From: JBCCGG01 sp039029395
Lineage (GTDB): Bacteria; Pseudomonadota; Alphaproteobacteria; Kiloniellales; JAKSDN01
NCBI GenBank assembly: GCA_039029395.1
Contig: JBCCGG010000043.1
Span: 1-49,458, forward strand
Reading direction: 5' to 3'
Length of the DNA: 49,458 nt
The position numbers and the translations under genes are program-made. The notes beneath the pieces were generated by a model, which was given only the letters and a program-made list of their open reading frames with translations, had not been told where the DNA came from and searched no databases. Shown here in pieces: positions 8,701 to 16,211 of the stretch (positions are counted from its first letter, which is position 1; each line of letters starts with the position of its first letter).

Positions 8701-9423
8701 ATGCGTCGGCCTTGCCTAGCACGAACCCTGGTGACCGTTACGCTCGTGGTGGATTCAGAGAAGATCAGCAACGACTTGGCGGCATTTGGCTTCGCGGTCT
8801 GGCCGGAGTTGATTCCGGCGCAGCAAGTCGCGATCTTGGCGCGACGGTTGGCGACGGTTTTGGGCGCGGGCGGCGGATCTCGGGCCATCGCGCCGGACCA
8901 TCCGGTGGTGGGCGAGCTCCTCGCGAACCAGCTTCTCGCGGACATCATCGGGCCCGAGATCAAGCCCGTGCGAATCCTGATCTTCGACAAGACGCCCCGG
9001 CGGAACTGGGCGGTCGCCTGGCATCAGGACCGCACCATCGCCGTGGCCGAGCGGCGCGACGACGCAGCGGTGGGCGGCTGGACCGTAAAGAACGGCGTGC
9101 CACACTGCGAGGCGCCGGCCGGGTTCTTGGCGAAGATGCTGACGATGCGCTGGCATCTCGATCCCTGCGGACCGGCCGAGGGCGGTTTGCGCGTGCTGCC
9201 CGGCAGTCACCGCCATGGCCGCTTAAGCCGAGAGGCGATCGAGGCGCTGAGCGCGGAGATCGAGCCCGTTGAGCTGGATCTGCCGGCTGGCAGCGCTCTG
9301 CTCATGCGTCCCCTGTTGGTCCACGGCTCGTCGAGATGCGCCTCGGCCTCTAGGCGGCGGGTGCTTCATATGGAGCTGGCAAGCCAGGATCCGCCACCGC
9401 CCCTGCGCTGGGCCTGGGGCTAA
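8701..9423 (+). CDS. Phytanoyl-CoA dioxygenase (PhyH) family protein
   Basis: Up to 240 residues of a non-haem Fe(II)/2-oxoglutarate oxygenase. The metal triad is readable: WHQD (His108, Asp110) and the distal VHGSS (His208). An arginine in the following SRRRVLH would bind 2-oxoglutarate. The PGSHRHG segment is typical of PhyH proteins. The substrate is unknown. The start is uncertain: ATG 8701 is shown, but GTG codons at 8731 and 8746 would give an N-terminus nearer to VVDSEKISND. A PhnZ-like HD protein lies 0.9 kb away on the other strand, which is relevant because PhyH and HD oxygenases cooperate in phosphonate catabolism. Confidence 0.85.
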   Translation: MRRPCLARTLVTVTLVVDSEKISNDLAAFGFAVWPELIPAQQVAILARRLATVLGAGGGSRAIAPDHPVVGELLANQLLADIIGPEIKPVRILIFDKTPRRNWAVAWHQDRTIAVAERRDDAAVGGWTVKNGVPHCEAPAGFLAKMLTMRWHLDPCGPAEGGLRVLPGSHRHGRLSREAIEALSAEIEPVELDLPAGSALLMRPLLVHGSSRCASASRRRVLHMELASQDPPPPLRWAWG

Positions 9424-9716
9424 CTGTCGCCCCAGCGTCGGGACTTCAGCAGCGGTTGCGAATCGCTGCTGGCGCTCTTGATCTCGCCGCCGCGCGGCTT
9501 TTCTTCGACCAGATACTCGAAGAGATTCTGGCAGGATATGGCTTCGGCCTCGAAATCGTCGGTTTCCGGTGGCTCGCTCGCTCGACGGCTCGGCGCGTCT
9601 CGGTGTTCGGTCTTTGACAGGATGCCCGCCTCGTTCAGTGCGATCAGCAGGGCAGCCAAGGGCGCGGGAACGCCAGGGCCGATGGGGCGCGCGTCGACGT
9701 CGGCAAATTGAGTCAC
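9420..9716 (-). CDS. Hypothetical protein, 98 residues
   Basis: A small acidic, soluble protein without a recognised domain. I prefer the GTG at 9716 because CGGAGG lies at the right distance before it on the minus strand. An ATG eight codons upstream (9740) has no ribosome site. The N-terminal third is hydrophobic/helical (PLAALLIALNEAGIL), the remainder polar with many Glu and Ser. It overlaps the PhyH stop by four bases, convergently. Confidence 0.6.
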   Translation of the reverse strand: MTQFADVDARPIGPGVPAPLAALLIALNEAGILSKTEHRDAPSRRASEPPETDDFEAEAISCQNLFEYLVEEKPRGGEIKSASSDSQPLLKSRRWGDS

Positions 9717-9846
9717 TTTCAGCCTCCGAATTCTTTCCATAGCAAGAGAGAATGGGAGGCGTTTGTTTCAGCTTGATGACGCCCGGGGCCAAAAGAGTGT
9801 TTCAATCGTTTCTGTCGCCCGCCCTTCGGCGTCGAAGAGGCGCGCT

Positions 9847-10164
9847 TTACAAACCCGCGGTCCGATAAGAAAGCAGCTCCATCGCCGCCAAGACCAAGAC
9901 CAGCGCGCCCACGACCGTCAGGCCGTACTGCGCCGGCATGCCGAGCGCGTCCCAAAGGTACCATCGTCTCGGGACGCCGCGTGCCTGGCGGCGGAACTCC
10001 AGATCTTGCGCTTCTAGGGCGTCGGCGCAGGGGGACGTCTTGGAGGATCCAGCGGCCCGGCGTTTTCTGGCTTCGCGGCGCGCGGTCAACTCGCGGGCCC
10101 GGTCGAGCACCGGCTGGGACCAGTAGGGCGCGTGATTGTCGTTCGAGACCTTGAGAGCCGCCAT
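9847..10164 (-). CDS. Hypothetical C-terminally anchored membrane protein
   Basis: A 105-residue protein starting at ATG 10164, chosen because GGGAGG lies six bases upstream; an in-frame codon at 10182 lacks this. Residues 1-75 are charged and rich in Arg (RARELTARREARKRR), so probably cytoplasmic and helical. Residues about 80-98 (LTVVGALVLVLAAMELL) form a single C-terminal membrane helix. That is a tail-anchored topology. No family was recognised. Confidence 0.6.
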   Translation of the reverse strand: MAALKVSNDNHAPYWSQPVLDRARELTARREARKRRAAGSSKTSPCADALEAQDLEFRRQARGVPRRWYLWDALGMPAQYGLTVVGALVLVLAAMELLSYRTAGL

Positions 10165-10283
10165 CGCTGCCTCCCGGCCCATAGTATCGCGGCCGGCGGT
10201 CCTAGCGTCAAACGAACGGCCGAGCGCGGCGATCGGATCGCCCTTGGATCACCGGGGCTGCAAGGGCGCGACGAAAGGAGCGC

Positions 10284-10859
10284 TTACTCCGCCGCCTCGA
10301 CCTCCAGGTGCTGGTACTTGCTTTCGGCGAAGACCCGGCGCAGCAGCGGCTCGAAGTGTTCCAGCGGCAGGGTGTCGTAGTCCGGGTCGAAGGCGTTCTG
10401 ATCGTAGTTGTGGCAGAAGTAGGCGCAGTCCTCGTACCAGGGATGGTCCTTGAAGCGGTCCCGGGCGTGGCGGTCGCCGCCCAGGTGGTGGTGGAAGTAG
10501 TAGCCCTGGAACAGGCCGTGGTGCTTGACGATCCAGTGCACCCGCTCGCTGACGTAAGGCTTCAAGACGGCGGCGGCCAGGTCGCTGTGATTGTAGGGCG
10601 CGATGATGTCGCCGATGTCGTGCAGCAGGGCGGCCGCGATCATCTCGTCGTCGGCGCCGTCCCGCTCGGCCAGGGTCGCCGACTGCAGGGAGTGGACATA
10701 GCGGGTCACCCGCAAGCCGCCGTAGTCCACGTCCATGGCCCTGAGCTGAGCAATCAGGCGGTCGACCAGACCGTCGTTGAAGCTCTGCTCGCAGCGCTCC
10801 AGGAGCGCGTAGTCCTCGACCGTGCCGTCCTCCATCCGGGTCCAGGTAACGTATTCCAT
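10284..10859 (-). CDS. HD-domain phosphohydrolase/oxygenase, PhnZ-like (COG4341)
   Basis: A 191-residue HD-superfamily protein. Metal ligands are visible: YVHSLQSATLAE (His56), ALLHDIGD (His80-Asp81), a His after PYN and the VKHHG pair (His113-114). The LQ-A-LAE...GAD...ALLHDIGD pattern is that of the COG4341 group, which includes the mixed-valence di-iron oxygenase PhnZ. The usual reaction cannot be assigned from sequence. The ATG at 10859 has AGGAG seven bases upstream; longer in-frame starts lack this. The PhyH protein at 8701 is a possible functional partner. Confidence 0.82.
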   Translation of the reverse strand: MEYVTWTRMEDGTVEDYALLERCEQSFNDGLVDRLIAQLRAMDVDYGGLRVTRYVHSLQSATLAERDGADDEMIAAALLHDIGDIIAPYNHSDLAAAVLKPYVSERVHWIVKHHGLFQGYYFHHHLGGDRHARDRFKDHPWYEDCAYFCHNYDQNAFDPDYDTLPLEHFEPLLRRVFAESKYQHLEVEAAE

Positions 10860-11092
10860 GACAGCGCTCCTATGATCCGTGGGCCTTCCCGGATCTAACA
10901 GGCAAGCTCTTGCCCGGTAAAGCGAAATAATTCGATCAGGATGATCGGATCGGGGCCCTCCGACGTCACGAACATGTGACCGAAGGGGCCTTAAAAAAGA
11001 TCTGCTGGCAACCCAATTCTGCCGCTTGCAATTGACCGCGACGAGGCATAGATGCACTCGCCCGGTTGGCGATTTGGACAAGGATCAAAGCG

Positions 11093-11317
11093 ATGAACAC
11101 CCCAGTGGCGGAGCGAGGAAGAACCGTCACCTTCGTGACGGCGGCAGGCCTGACCATCGGCCTGGCGATCGCATTCGGCATCTTGGTCCTGAGCCTGCAA
11201 GGCCAGGGCCCGGCCATGATCAGCCTGGCCAAGAGCGGCGCCCAGGACGGCTTGCTCGTCGCCGCGAAGACCTGGAGCGGCGTGGAGTCCTTCCTCGGCC
11301 GCGTGATGTACCGCTAG
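11093..11317 (+). CDS. Small membrane protein, 74 residues
   Basis: ATG 11093 is preceded by AAGGA with eight bases of spacing; a TTG in frame at 11066 lacks a site. One strong hydrophobic helix covers about residues 11-34 (FVTAAGLTIGLAIAFGILVL), followed by an amphipathic C-terminal half (LAKSGAQDGLLVAAKTW). The family is not recognised. It ends three bases from the pheT stop, convergently, with no visible terminator between them. Confidence 0.65.
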   Translation: MNTPVAERGRTVTFVTAAGLTIGLAIAFGILVLSLQGQGPAMISLAKSGAQDGLLVAAKTWSGVESFLGRVMYR

Positions 11318-11320
11318 GGC

Positions 11321-13729
11321 TTAACCCCTGAGGCTGCCGCCGGTCGCCTTGATGACCTGGGCCACTACCGTGGAGGCGACCGCTTCGATCTCCGGGTCGG
11401 TGAGCGTCTTGTCCCGGGGCTGCAGGGTGACCGCAATGGCGAGCGACTTCTTGCCCGGATCGACGCCCTTGCCGGCATAGTGGTCGAACACCGAGACCGC
11501 GGTGATCAACTGCTTGTCGGCGCTCTTGGCGGCGCGCACCAGGCTTTCGGCGGCGACCTCCTGATCGACCAGGAAGGCGAAGTCCCGCTCGACCGGCTGG
11601 AAGGCGGAAAGCTCGAGCGCGGGCTTGCGCCGGCCGCCCTTGGCCTTGGACAGGGGCACGCGCTCCAGGAAGATTTCGGCCGCCGCGGCGGTCGCCCGCA
11701 GATCGAGAGCGCGCAGCACCCGGGGGTGCAGCTCGCCGAAGTTGGCCAGCACGTTGGGCCCCAGGCGCAGCACGCCCGAGCGGCCCGGGTGGAACCACGC
11801 TGGCGCGTCGTCGGTGATCTGCAGCTTGTCGACCGGGGCGCCGACCGCGGCCAGAACGGCCAGCGCGTCGCCCTTGGCGTCGTAGGCATCGGCTGGGCGC
11901 TGGGCCCGGTCCCAGTGGCGCGGACCGATCTCGCCGGCGCGCACAACCGCGGCCACCAAATCTTGTCCGGTCGGCGTGTCGTCCCGGTACTGGGGACCGA
12001 TCTCGAAGAGCGCCGAATCGCCCAAGCCCCGGTCGCTGTTGCGCGCCGCCGCAGCGCCCAGGTTGGGCAGGATCGCCGGGCGCATGACGTCCAGATCGGC
12101 GCTGATCGGGTTGACCAGGCGAAGCGCGTCGGGCACGCCGCCGAACAACTGGGCCAGGGAGTCCGAGAGGAAGGAATAGGTCACGGTCTCGTCGAGCCCG
12201 CGCCAGGCGAGCGCCGCGCGCGCCGCGGTGACATGGCGCTGGCGCGGGGTCAGCACCGCGTGGGGCAGGGCGCTCTCGCGCGGCAGGTCGGCCTGGGGTA
12301 TGGCGTCGTAGCCGGTGATGCGCAGCACTTCCTCGACCAGGCACGCCTCGCCCTCGATATCCGGGCGCCAGCTCGGCACCTGAACCTGCAGGCGCCCAGC
12401 TTCGCTGCCGGCCGCGACCCCGAAGCCCAGGGTCTCCAGGATCTCGCTCTGCTTGGCCTCCGCCACCTCGAGCCCGCCGAGGCTGGCCGTGCGGGCGATG
12501 CGGTAATCGATCGCGCGGGACTCCTCGGGCAGCGTCCCGGCACTGACCACCTCGCTCGCTTCGCCGCCGCAGAGCTCTTCAACCAGGCGGGCCGCGACCT
12601 CGACGCCCCACTGGGCGGAAACCGGGTCGAGGCCCCGCTCGAAGCGGTAGCGGGCGTCCGAATGGATGCCCAGGCGCCGGCCGGTCGCGGCCACCCGCAC
12701 CGGATCGAACAGAGCGACCTCGAGGAACACGTTGGTGGTCTCCGCCGTGCAGCCCGAAAGCTCGCCGCCCATCACGCCGCCGATGCCTTGGATACCGGCC
12801 TCGTCGGCGATCACCACCATCTCGGAATCAAGCTGATAGGTCTTGCCGTCGAGCGCCAGGATCTCCTCGCCGTCCCGGGCCATGCGCATGGTCGGGTCGC
12901 CGTTCAGCTTGTCGGCGTCGAACACGTGGAGCGGCCGGCCCAGGTCGTAGGTCACGTAGTTGGTGATGTCGACCAGGGCCGAGATCGGCCGCAGGCCGAT
13001 CGCCTTGAGGCGGTCCTGCAGCCACTTTGGGCTGGGCCCGTTGATGACATTGCGGAAGGTGCGCCCGGCCACATAGGGACAAGCGGCCGCCAGGCCGTCG
13101 GGCAGGTCCCGGCGCCACTTGATCTCGCTCTCGAAGCTGCCGGCAAGCGGGCTTCGGTCGAACGGCTTGACCCGGCCCAGGCCGGCGGCGGCCAGGTCTC
13201 GGGCGACGCCGTGGACGCCCAGGCAGTCGCCCCGGTTGGGTGTGATCGCGATTTCGATCATGGGATCGTCGAGCCCCAGCAGCGTGGCGAAGGGCGTGCC
13301 GATCTCGGCGTCCGCAGGGAGCTCGATGATGCCTTCGTGCTCGTCGGACAGGCCCATCTCGCGCTCGGAGACCAGCATGCCGTTGGACTCCTGGCCGCGG
13401 ATCACGCCTTTCTTGAGAGTGTGATCGGTGCCGGGCACATAGCTGCCGGCCGGCGCGAAGACGCCCATCATGCCGGTCTTGGCGTTGGGCGCGCCGCAGA
13501 CAACCTGGACCTCGCCCCGGTTGGTCTCGACGATGCAGACGCTCAGGCGGTCAGCGTCCGGATGGCGCTTGGCCTCCTTGACCCGGGCGACCGTGAAGGG
13601 CGCGAGCTTGGCGGCCGGATCCTCGATGCCCTCGAGCTCCAGGCCGATCATGGTCAGCCGCTCGCCGATCTCCTCGGCCGTGGCCTCGGTCTCCAGGTGG
13701 TCCTTCAGCCAATTGACGGTGAACTTCAT
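11321..13729 (-). CDS. pheT: Phenylalanyl-tRNA synthetase beta subunit
   Basis: An 802-residue beta chain of the alpha2-beta2 synthetase, normal length. Domains in order: the N-terminal B1 part; an OB-fold tRNA-binding domain with VVCGAPNAKTG (about 75-85); B3/B4 editing; B5; the catalytic-like core; and a C-terminal FDX-ACB anticodon domain (LSAFQPVERDFAFLV near residue 710). It is the last gene of the thrS-infC-rpmI-rplT-pheS-pheT series. Four bases separate it from pheS. Confidence 0.97.
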   Translation of the reverse strand: MKFTVNWLKDHLETEATAEEIGERLTMIGLELEGIEDPAAKLAPFTVARVKEAKRHPDADRLSVCIVETNRGEVQVVCGAPNAKTGMMGVFAPAGSYVPGTDHTLKKGVIRGQESNGMLVSEREMGLSDEHEGIIELPADAEIGTPFATLLGLDDPMIEIAITPNRGDCLGVHGVARDLAAAGLGRVKPFDRSPLAGSFESEIKWRRDLPDGLAAACPYVAGRTFRNVINGPSPKWLQDRLKAIGLRPISALVDITNYVTYDLGRPLHVFDADKLNGDPTMRMARDGEEILALDGKTYQLDSEMVVIADEAGIQGIGGVMGGELSGCTAETTNVFLEVALFDPVRVAATGRRLGIHSDARYRFERGLDPVSAQWGVEVAARLVEELCGGEASEVVSAGTLPEESRAIDYRIARTASLGGLEVAEAKQSEILETLGFGVAAGSEAGRLQVQVPSWRPDIEGEACLVEEVLRITGYDAIPQADLPRESALPHAVLTPRQRHVTAARAALAWRGLDETVTYSFLSDSLAQLFGGVPDALRLVNPISADLDVMRPAILPNLGAAAARNSDRGLGDSALFEIGPQYRDDTPTGQDLVAAVVRAGEIGPRHWDRAQRPADAYDAKGDALAVLAAVGAPVDKLQITDDAPAWFHPGRSGVLRLGPNVLANFGELHPRVLRALDLRATAAAAEIFLERVPLSKAKGGRRKPALELSAFQPVERDFAFLVDQEVAAESLVRAAKSADKQLITAVSVFDHYAGKGVDPGKKSLAIAVTLQPRDKTLTDPEIEAVASTVVAQVIKATGGSLRG

Positions 13730-13733
13730 CGTT

Positions 13734-14804
13734 CTAAAGCCCCCGCACCAGGCTGGGCGCCTCGAGCGGCACGAAGCCGTAGTGCTTGAGCCACCTGAGG
13801 TCGGAATCGAAGAAGGTGCGCAAATCGCCGATGCCGTACTTCAGCATGGCGATGCGCTCGATACCCATGCCGAAGGCGTAGCCCTGGTAACGGGTCGAAT
13901 CGATGCCGCAGTTCTCCAGCACCTTGGGATGCACCATGCCGGAGCCGAGGATCTCGAGCCAGTCGTCGCCGGCGCCGATCTTGAACTCGCCGCCCTCCCG
14001 GGTGCAGCCGATGTCCACTTCGGCAGAGGGCTCGGTGAAGGGGAAGTAGCTGGGGCGAAAACGCACCGGCAGGTCGTCGACACCGAAGTAGGCCCGGCAG
14101 AACTCGATCAGCGTGCCCTTCAAGTGGCCCATATGAGTGGACTCGTCGACCACCAGGCCCTCGACCTGATGGAACATGGGCGTATGGGTCGCGTCGTAGT
14201 CGGCCCGGAAGGTGCGGCCCGGCACGATGATGCGGATCGGCGGCTGGGTCGCCTGCATGGTGCGGATCTGCACCGGCGAGGTGTGGGTGCGCAGCACTTG
14301 GCGGGTGCCGTCAGGGCGCTCGGGCAGGTAGAAGGTGTCCTGCTCCTGGCGGGCCGGGTGCTCGGCCGGGATGTTGAGCGCCTCGAAGTTGTGGAAATCG
14401 TCCTCGATGTGCGGTCCTTCGGCGACCGTGAAGCCCATCTCGCCGAAGATCGCGACGATCTCTTCGATGGTCTGGCTGATCGGATGGATGCGCCCGGGCT
14501 CGGCCGGCCGGGCCGGCAGGGTCACGTCGATCCGGTCGTTGACCAGGCTTGCCTCGAGCGCCGCGTCCTCGAGCGCCGTCTTGCGGCCATCGAGCGCGCC
14601 GGCGACCTCGTCGCGCAGGGCATTGAGCGCCTGGCCGGTCGCCTTGCGCTCGTCCGGCGCCAGGCCGCCCAGGGTCTTCATCAGCTGGGTGACCCGGCCC
14701 TTCTTGCCAAGGGCACCGACCCGCACGGCTTCGAGCGCCGCCAGATCGGCGGCGCCGGAAACCTGGTCAAGCAGGTCGCTACGTAGACTATCTAGATGTT
14801 CCAT
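13734..14804 (-). CDS. pheS: Phenylalanyl-tRNA synthetase alpha subunit
   Basis: A 356-residue class II synthetase catalytic subunit, which charges tRNA-Phe with phenylalanine. An N-terminal coiled-coil arm (about 1-85) is followed by the core, with motif 2 (PGRTFRADYDATHTPMFHQ) and motif 3 (AFGMGIERIAMLKYG). The alpha-type GSGMVHPKVL segment is present. It lies between rplT and pheT on the same strand. No Phe-rich leader peptide for pheST attenuation was seen just upstream, where rplT ends 30 bases away. Confidence 0.97.
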   Translation of the reverse strand: MEHLDSLRSDLLDQVSGAADLAALEAVRVGALGKKGRVTQLMKTLGGLAPDERKATGQALNALRDEVAGALDGRKTALEDAALEASLVNDRIDVTLPARPAEPGRIHPISQTIEEIVAIFGEMGFTVAEGPHIEDDFHNFEALNIPAEHPARQEQDTFYLPERPDGTRQVLRTHTSPVQIRTMQATQPPIRIIVPGRTFRADYDATHTPMFHQVEGLVVDESTHMGHLKGTLIEFCRAYFGVDDLPVRFRPSYFPFTEPSAEVDIGCTREGGEFKIGAGDDWLEILGSGMVHPKVLENCGIDSTRYQGYAFGMGIERIAMLKYGIGDLRTFFDSDLRWLKHYGFVPLEAPSLVRGL

Positions 14805-14834
14805 CGGTCGTTCAGGGCCGACCTTGCGGCCAAC

Positions 14835-15206
14835 CTACCCCTGAGACGGCTCTGCCAATGCGCTCTGAGCCTGGTCGACCAAGGACTTGAAGGCCGCCGG
14901 CTCGTGCACCGCCAGATCCGAGAGCACCTTGCGGTCGATCTCGATTCCGGCGCGCTTGATGCCGTTCATAAACTGGGAATAGGTCAGGCCGTGCTCCCTG
15001 GCGCCGGCGTTGATGCGCTGGATCCAGAGGCCCCGGAAGGTGCGCTTTTTGACGCGCCGGTCCCGGTAGGCGTACTGCAGCCCCTTCTCGACCCGCTGGA
15101 CGGCGGCCCGAAAGACGTTCTTGGAGCGGCCGCGGTAGCCCTTGGCCTGCTTGATGACCTTCTTGTGGCGGGCGTGGGTGGTCACGCCCCGCTTGATACG
15201 AGCCAT
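14835..15206 (-). CDS. rplT: Ribosomal protein L20 (bL20)
   Basis: A 123-residue protein with the canonical start MARIKRGVTTHARHKKVIKQ and the basic N-terminal rRNA-binding extension. The globular C-terminal domain contains GLTYSQFMNGIKRAGIEIDR. L20 binds 23S rRNA early in 50S assembly and in other bacteria represses its own operon. It lies 12 bases after rpmI. Confidence 0.97.
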   Translation of the reverse strand: MARIKRGVTTHARHKKVIKQAKGYRGRSKNVFRAAVQRVEKGLQYAYRDRRVKKRTFRGLWIQRINAGAREHGLTYSQFMNGIKRAGIEIDRKVLSDLAVHEPAAFKSLVDQAQSALAEPSQG

Positions 15207-15218
15207 GAATCCCTCCGC

Positions 15219-15419
15219 TCAGGCGACTGGTAGGAAGTTGCGCTTGACGATCTTGGCGTCGGCGGCGGCCATGATGGTCGTGCCGCGCGCCTGGCGCTTC
15301 ATCTTCTGGGGCCGCTTGCGCAGGCCGTGGCGCTTGTAGGCCGGGTTCATCCGGACCTTGCCGCTGGCGGTCAGGCGGAAGCGCTTCTTGGCGCTCGCCT
15401 TGTTCTTCAGCTTGGGCAT
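15219..15419 (-). CDS. rpmI: Ribosomal protein L35 (bL35)
   Basis: A 66-residue, very basic protein with the family signature MPKLKNKASAKKRFRLTASG and KRHGLRKR. It is a structural component of the 50S subunit. AAGGA lies just before the ATG at 15419. The 174 bases separating it from infC hold a probable promoter and a hairpin, listed separately. Confidence 0.97.
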   Translation of the reverse strand: MPKLKNKASAKKRFRLTASGKVRMNPAYKRHGLRKRPQKMKRQARGTTIMAAADAKIVKRNFLPVA

Positions 15420-15440
15420 TTTTCATTCCTTCACGTGAAA

Positions 15441-15461
15441 GCGCACCCAATCGAGGTGCGC
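15441..15461 (-). promoter_or_regulatory. Leader hairpin before rpmI
   Basis: GCGCACC (15441-15447) and GGTGCGC (15455-15461) form a perfect 7-bp stem with a 7-base loop, 22 bases upstream of the rpmI start. A short palindrome TTCACGTGAA follows before the ribosome site. It may be part of an L20- or L35-responsive leader. It lacks a T-run, so it is not a terminator. Confidence 0.5.
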
Positions 15462-15529
15462 CGATTGATTCTTCGAGTGGCTGGGCATGCCCTTGGGATT
15501 TGGCCGCACCACCCGGTTGCGAGGGCCGG

Positions 15530-15558
15530 GTTATAGCCGCGCGCAAAGGGCCTGGCAA
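15530..15558 (-). promoter_or_regulatory. Putative sigma70-type promoter for rpmI-rplT
   Basis: On the minus strand TTGCCA (15558-15553) and TATAAC (15535-15530) are separated by exactly 17 bases. It sits just downstream of the infC stop and about 110 bases before rpmI. This would let rpmI-rplT (and perhaps pheST) be transcribed independently of thrS-infC. Confidence 0.55.
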
Positions 15559-15593
15559 GGCCCGGTTTCAGCTTCGATTGTGGGCCCCTGGGC

Positions 15594-16130
15594 CTATCTG
15601 GGCGCCATCACCATGGTCATCTGGCGGCCTTCCATCTTGGGGAACTGCTCGACCTTGGCGATCTCTTCCAGCTCGTCGCGGACCCGGTAGAGAACCCGCA
15701 TGCCGATGTCCTGGTGGGCCATCTCGCGGCCCCGGAAGCGCATGGTCACCTTGACCTTGTCGCCGTCGCCGATAAAGCGGTTTATGGAGCGCATTTTGAC
15801 GTCGTAATCATGCTGGTCGATGTTCGGCCGCATCTTGATTTCCTTGACGTCGATGGTCTTCTGCTTCTTGCGCGCCTCGTTTTTCTTCTTTTGGGTCTCG
15901 TACTTGAGCTTGCCGTAATCGAGCAGCTTGCAAACCGGCGGATCGGCGTTGGGCGAAATCTCAACCAGGTCGAGGCCGACGTTCAAGGCGCGTTCCAGGG
16001 CGTCTTGAACGGTGACGACGCCTACATTTTCGCCGTCGTGGTCGATCAAGCGGACCTGCGACGCCGTGATGTCCTGATTGACGCGCTGTGCATCGCGCGT
16101 CGGGTTCGGATCAAATGGTGGTCGTGCTAT
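15594..16130 (-). CDS. infC: Translation initiation factor IF-3, AUA start
   Basis: IF-3 binds the 30S subunit and discriminates against non-canonical start codons and non-initiator tRNA. From the preferred start at 16130 the protein has 178 residues, normal for the family. It includes the typical N-terminus ARPPFDPNP...RVNQDITASQVRLID, linker KYETQKKKNEARKKQ and C-domain IDVKEIKMRPNIDQHDY. There is no ATG or GTG in the conserved N-terminal region. The AUA at 16130 lies eight bases after AGGAG, whereas the first TTG (16049) would delete 27 conserved residues. A rare start is a known IF-3 autoregulation device (AUU in E. coli). Confidence 0.93.
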   Translation of the reverse strand: MARPPFDPNPTRDAQRVNQDITASQVRLIDHDGENVGVVTVQDALERALNVGLDLVEISPNADPPVCKLLDYGKLKYETQKKKNEARKKQKTIDVKEIKMRPNIDQHDYDVKMRSINRFIGDGDKVKVTMRFRGREMAHQDIGMRVLYRVRDELEEIAKVEQFPKMEGRQMTMVMAPR

Positions 16131-16211
16131 GGAGGTCTCTCCTCTTCTGCCATGCCAAAAGTTCGAATGCCGCGGCCAGCGCCCCCACGCCCGGCTCTTG
16201 CCGGCCCGCGC

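Noticed and set aside
11480..13789. A very long open frame opposite pheT.
   Set aside because: High-GC mirror frame with no domain, biased composition (Gln/His/Arg/Gly-rich) and no ribosome site; pheT on the other strand is certain.
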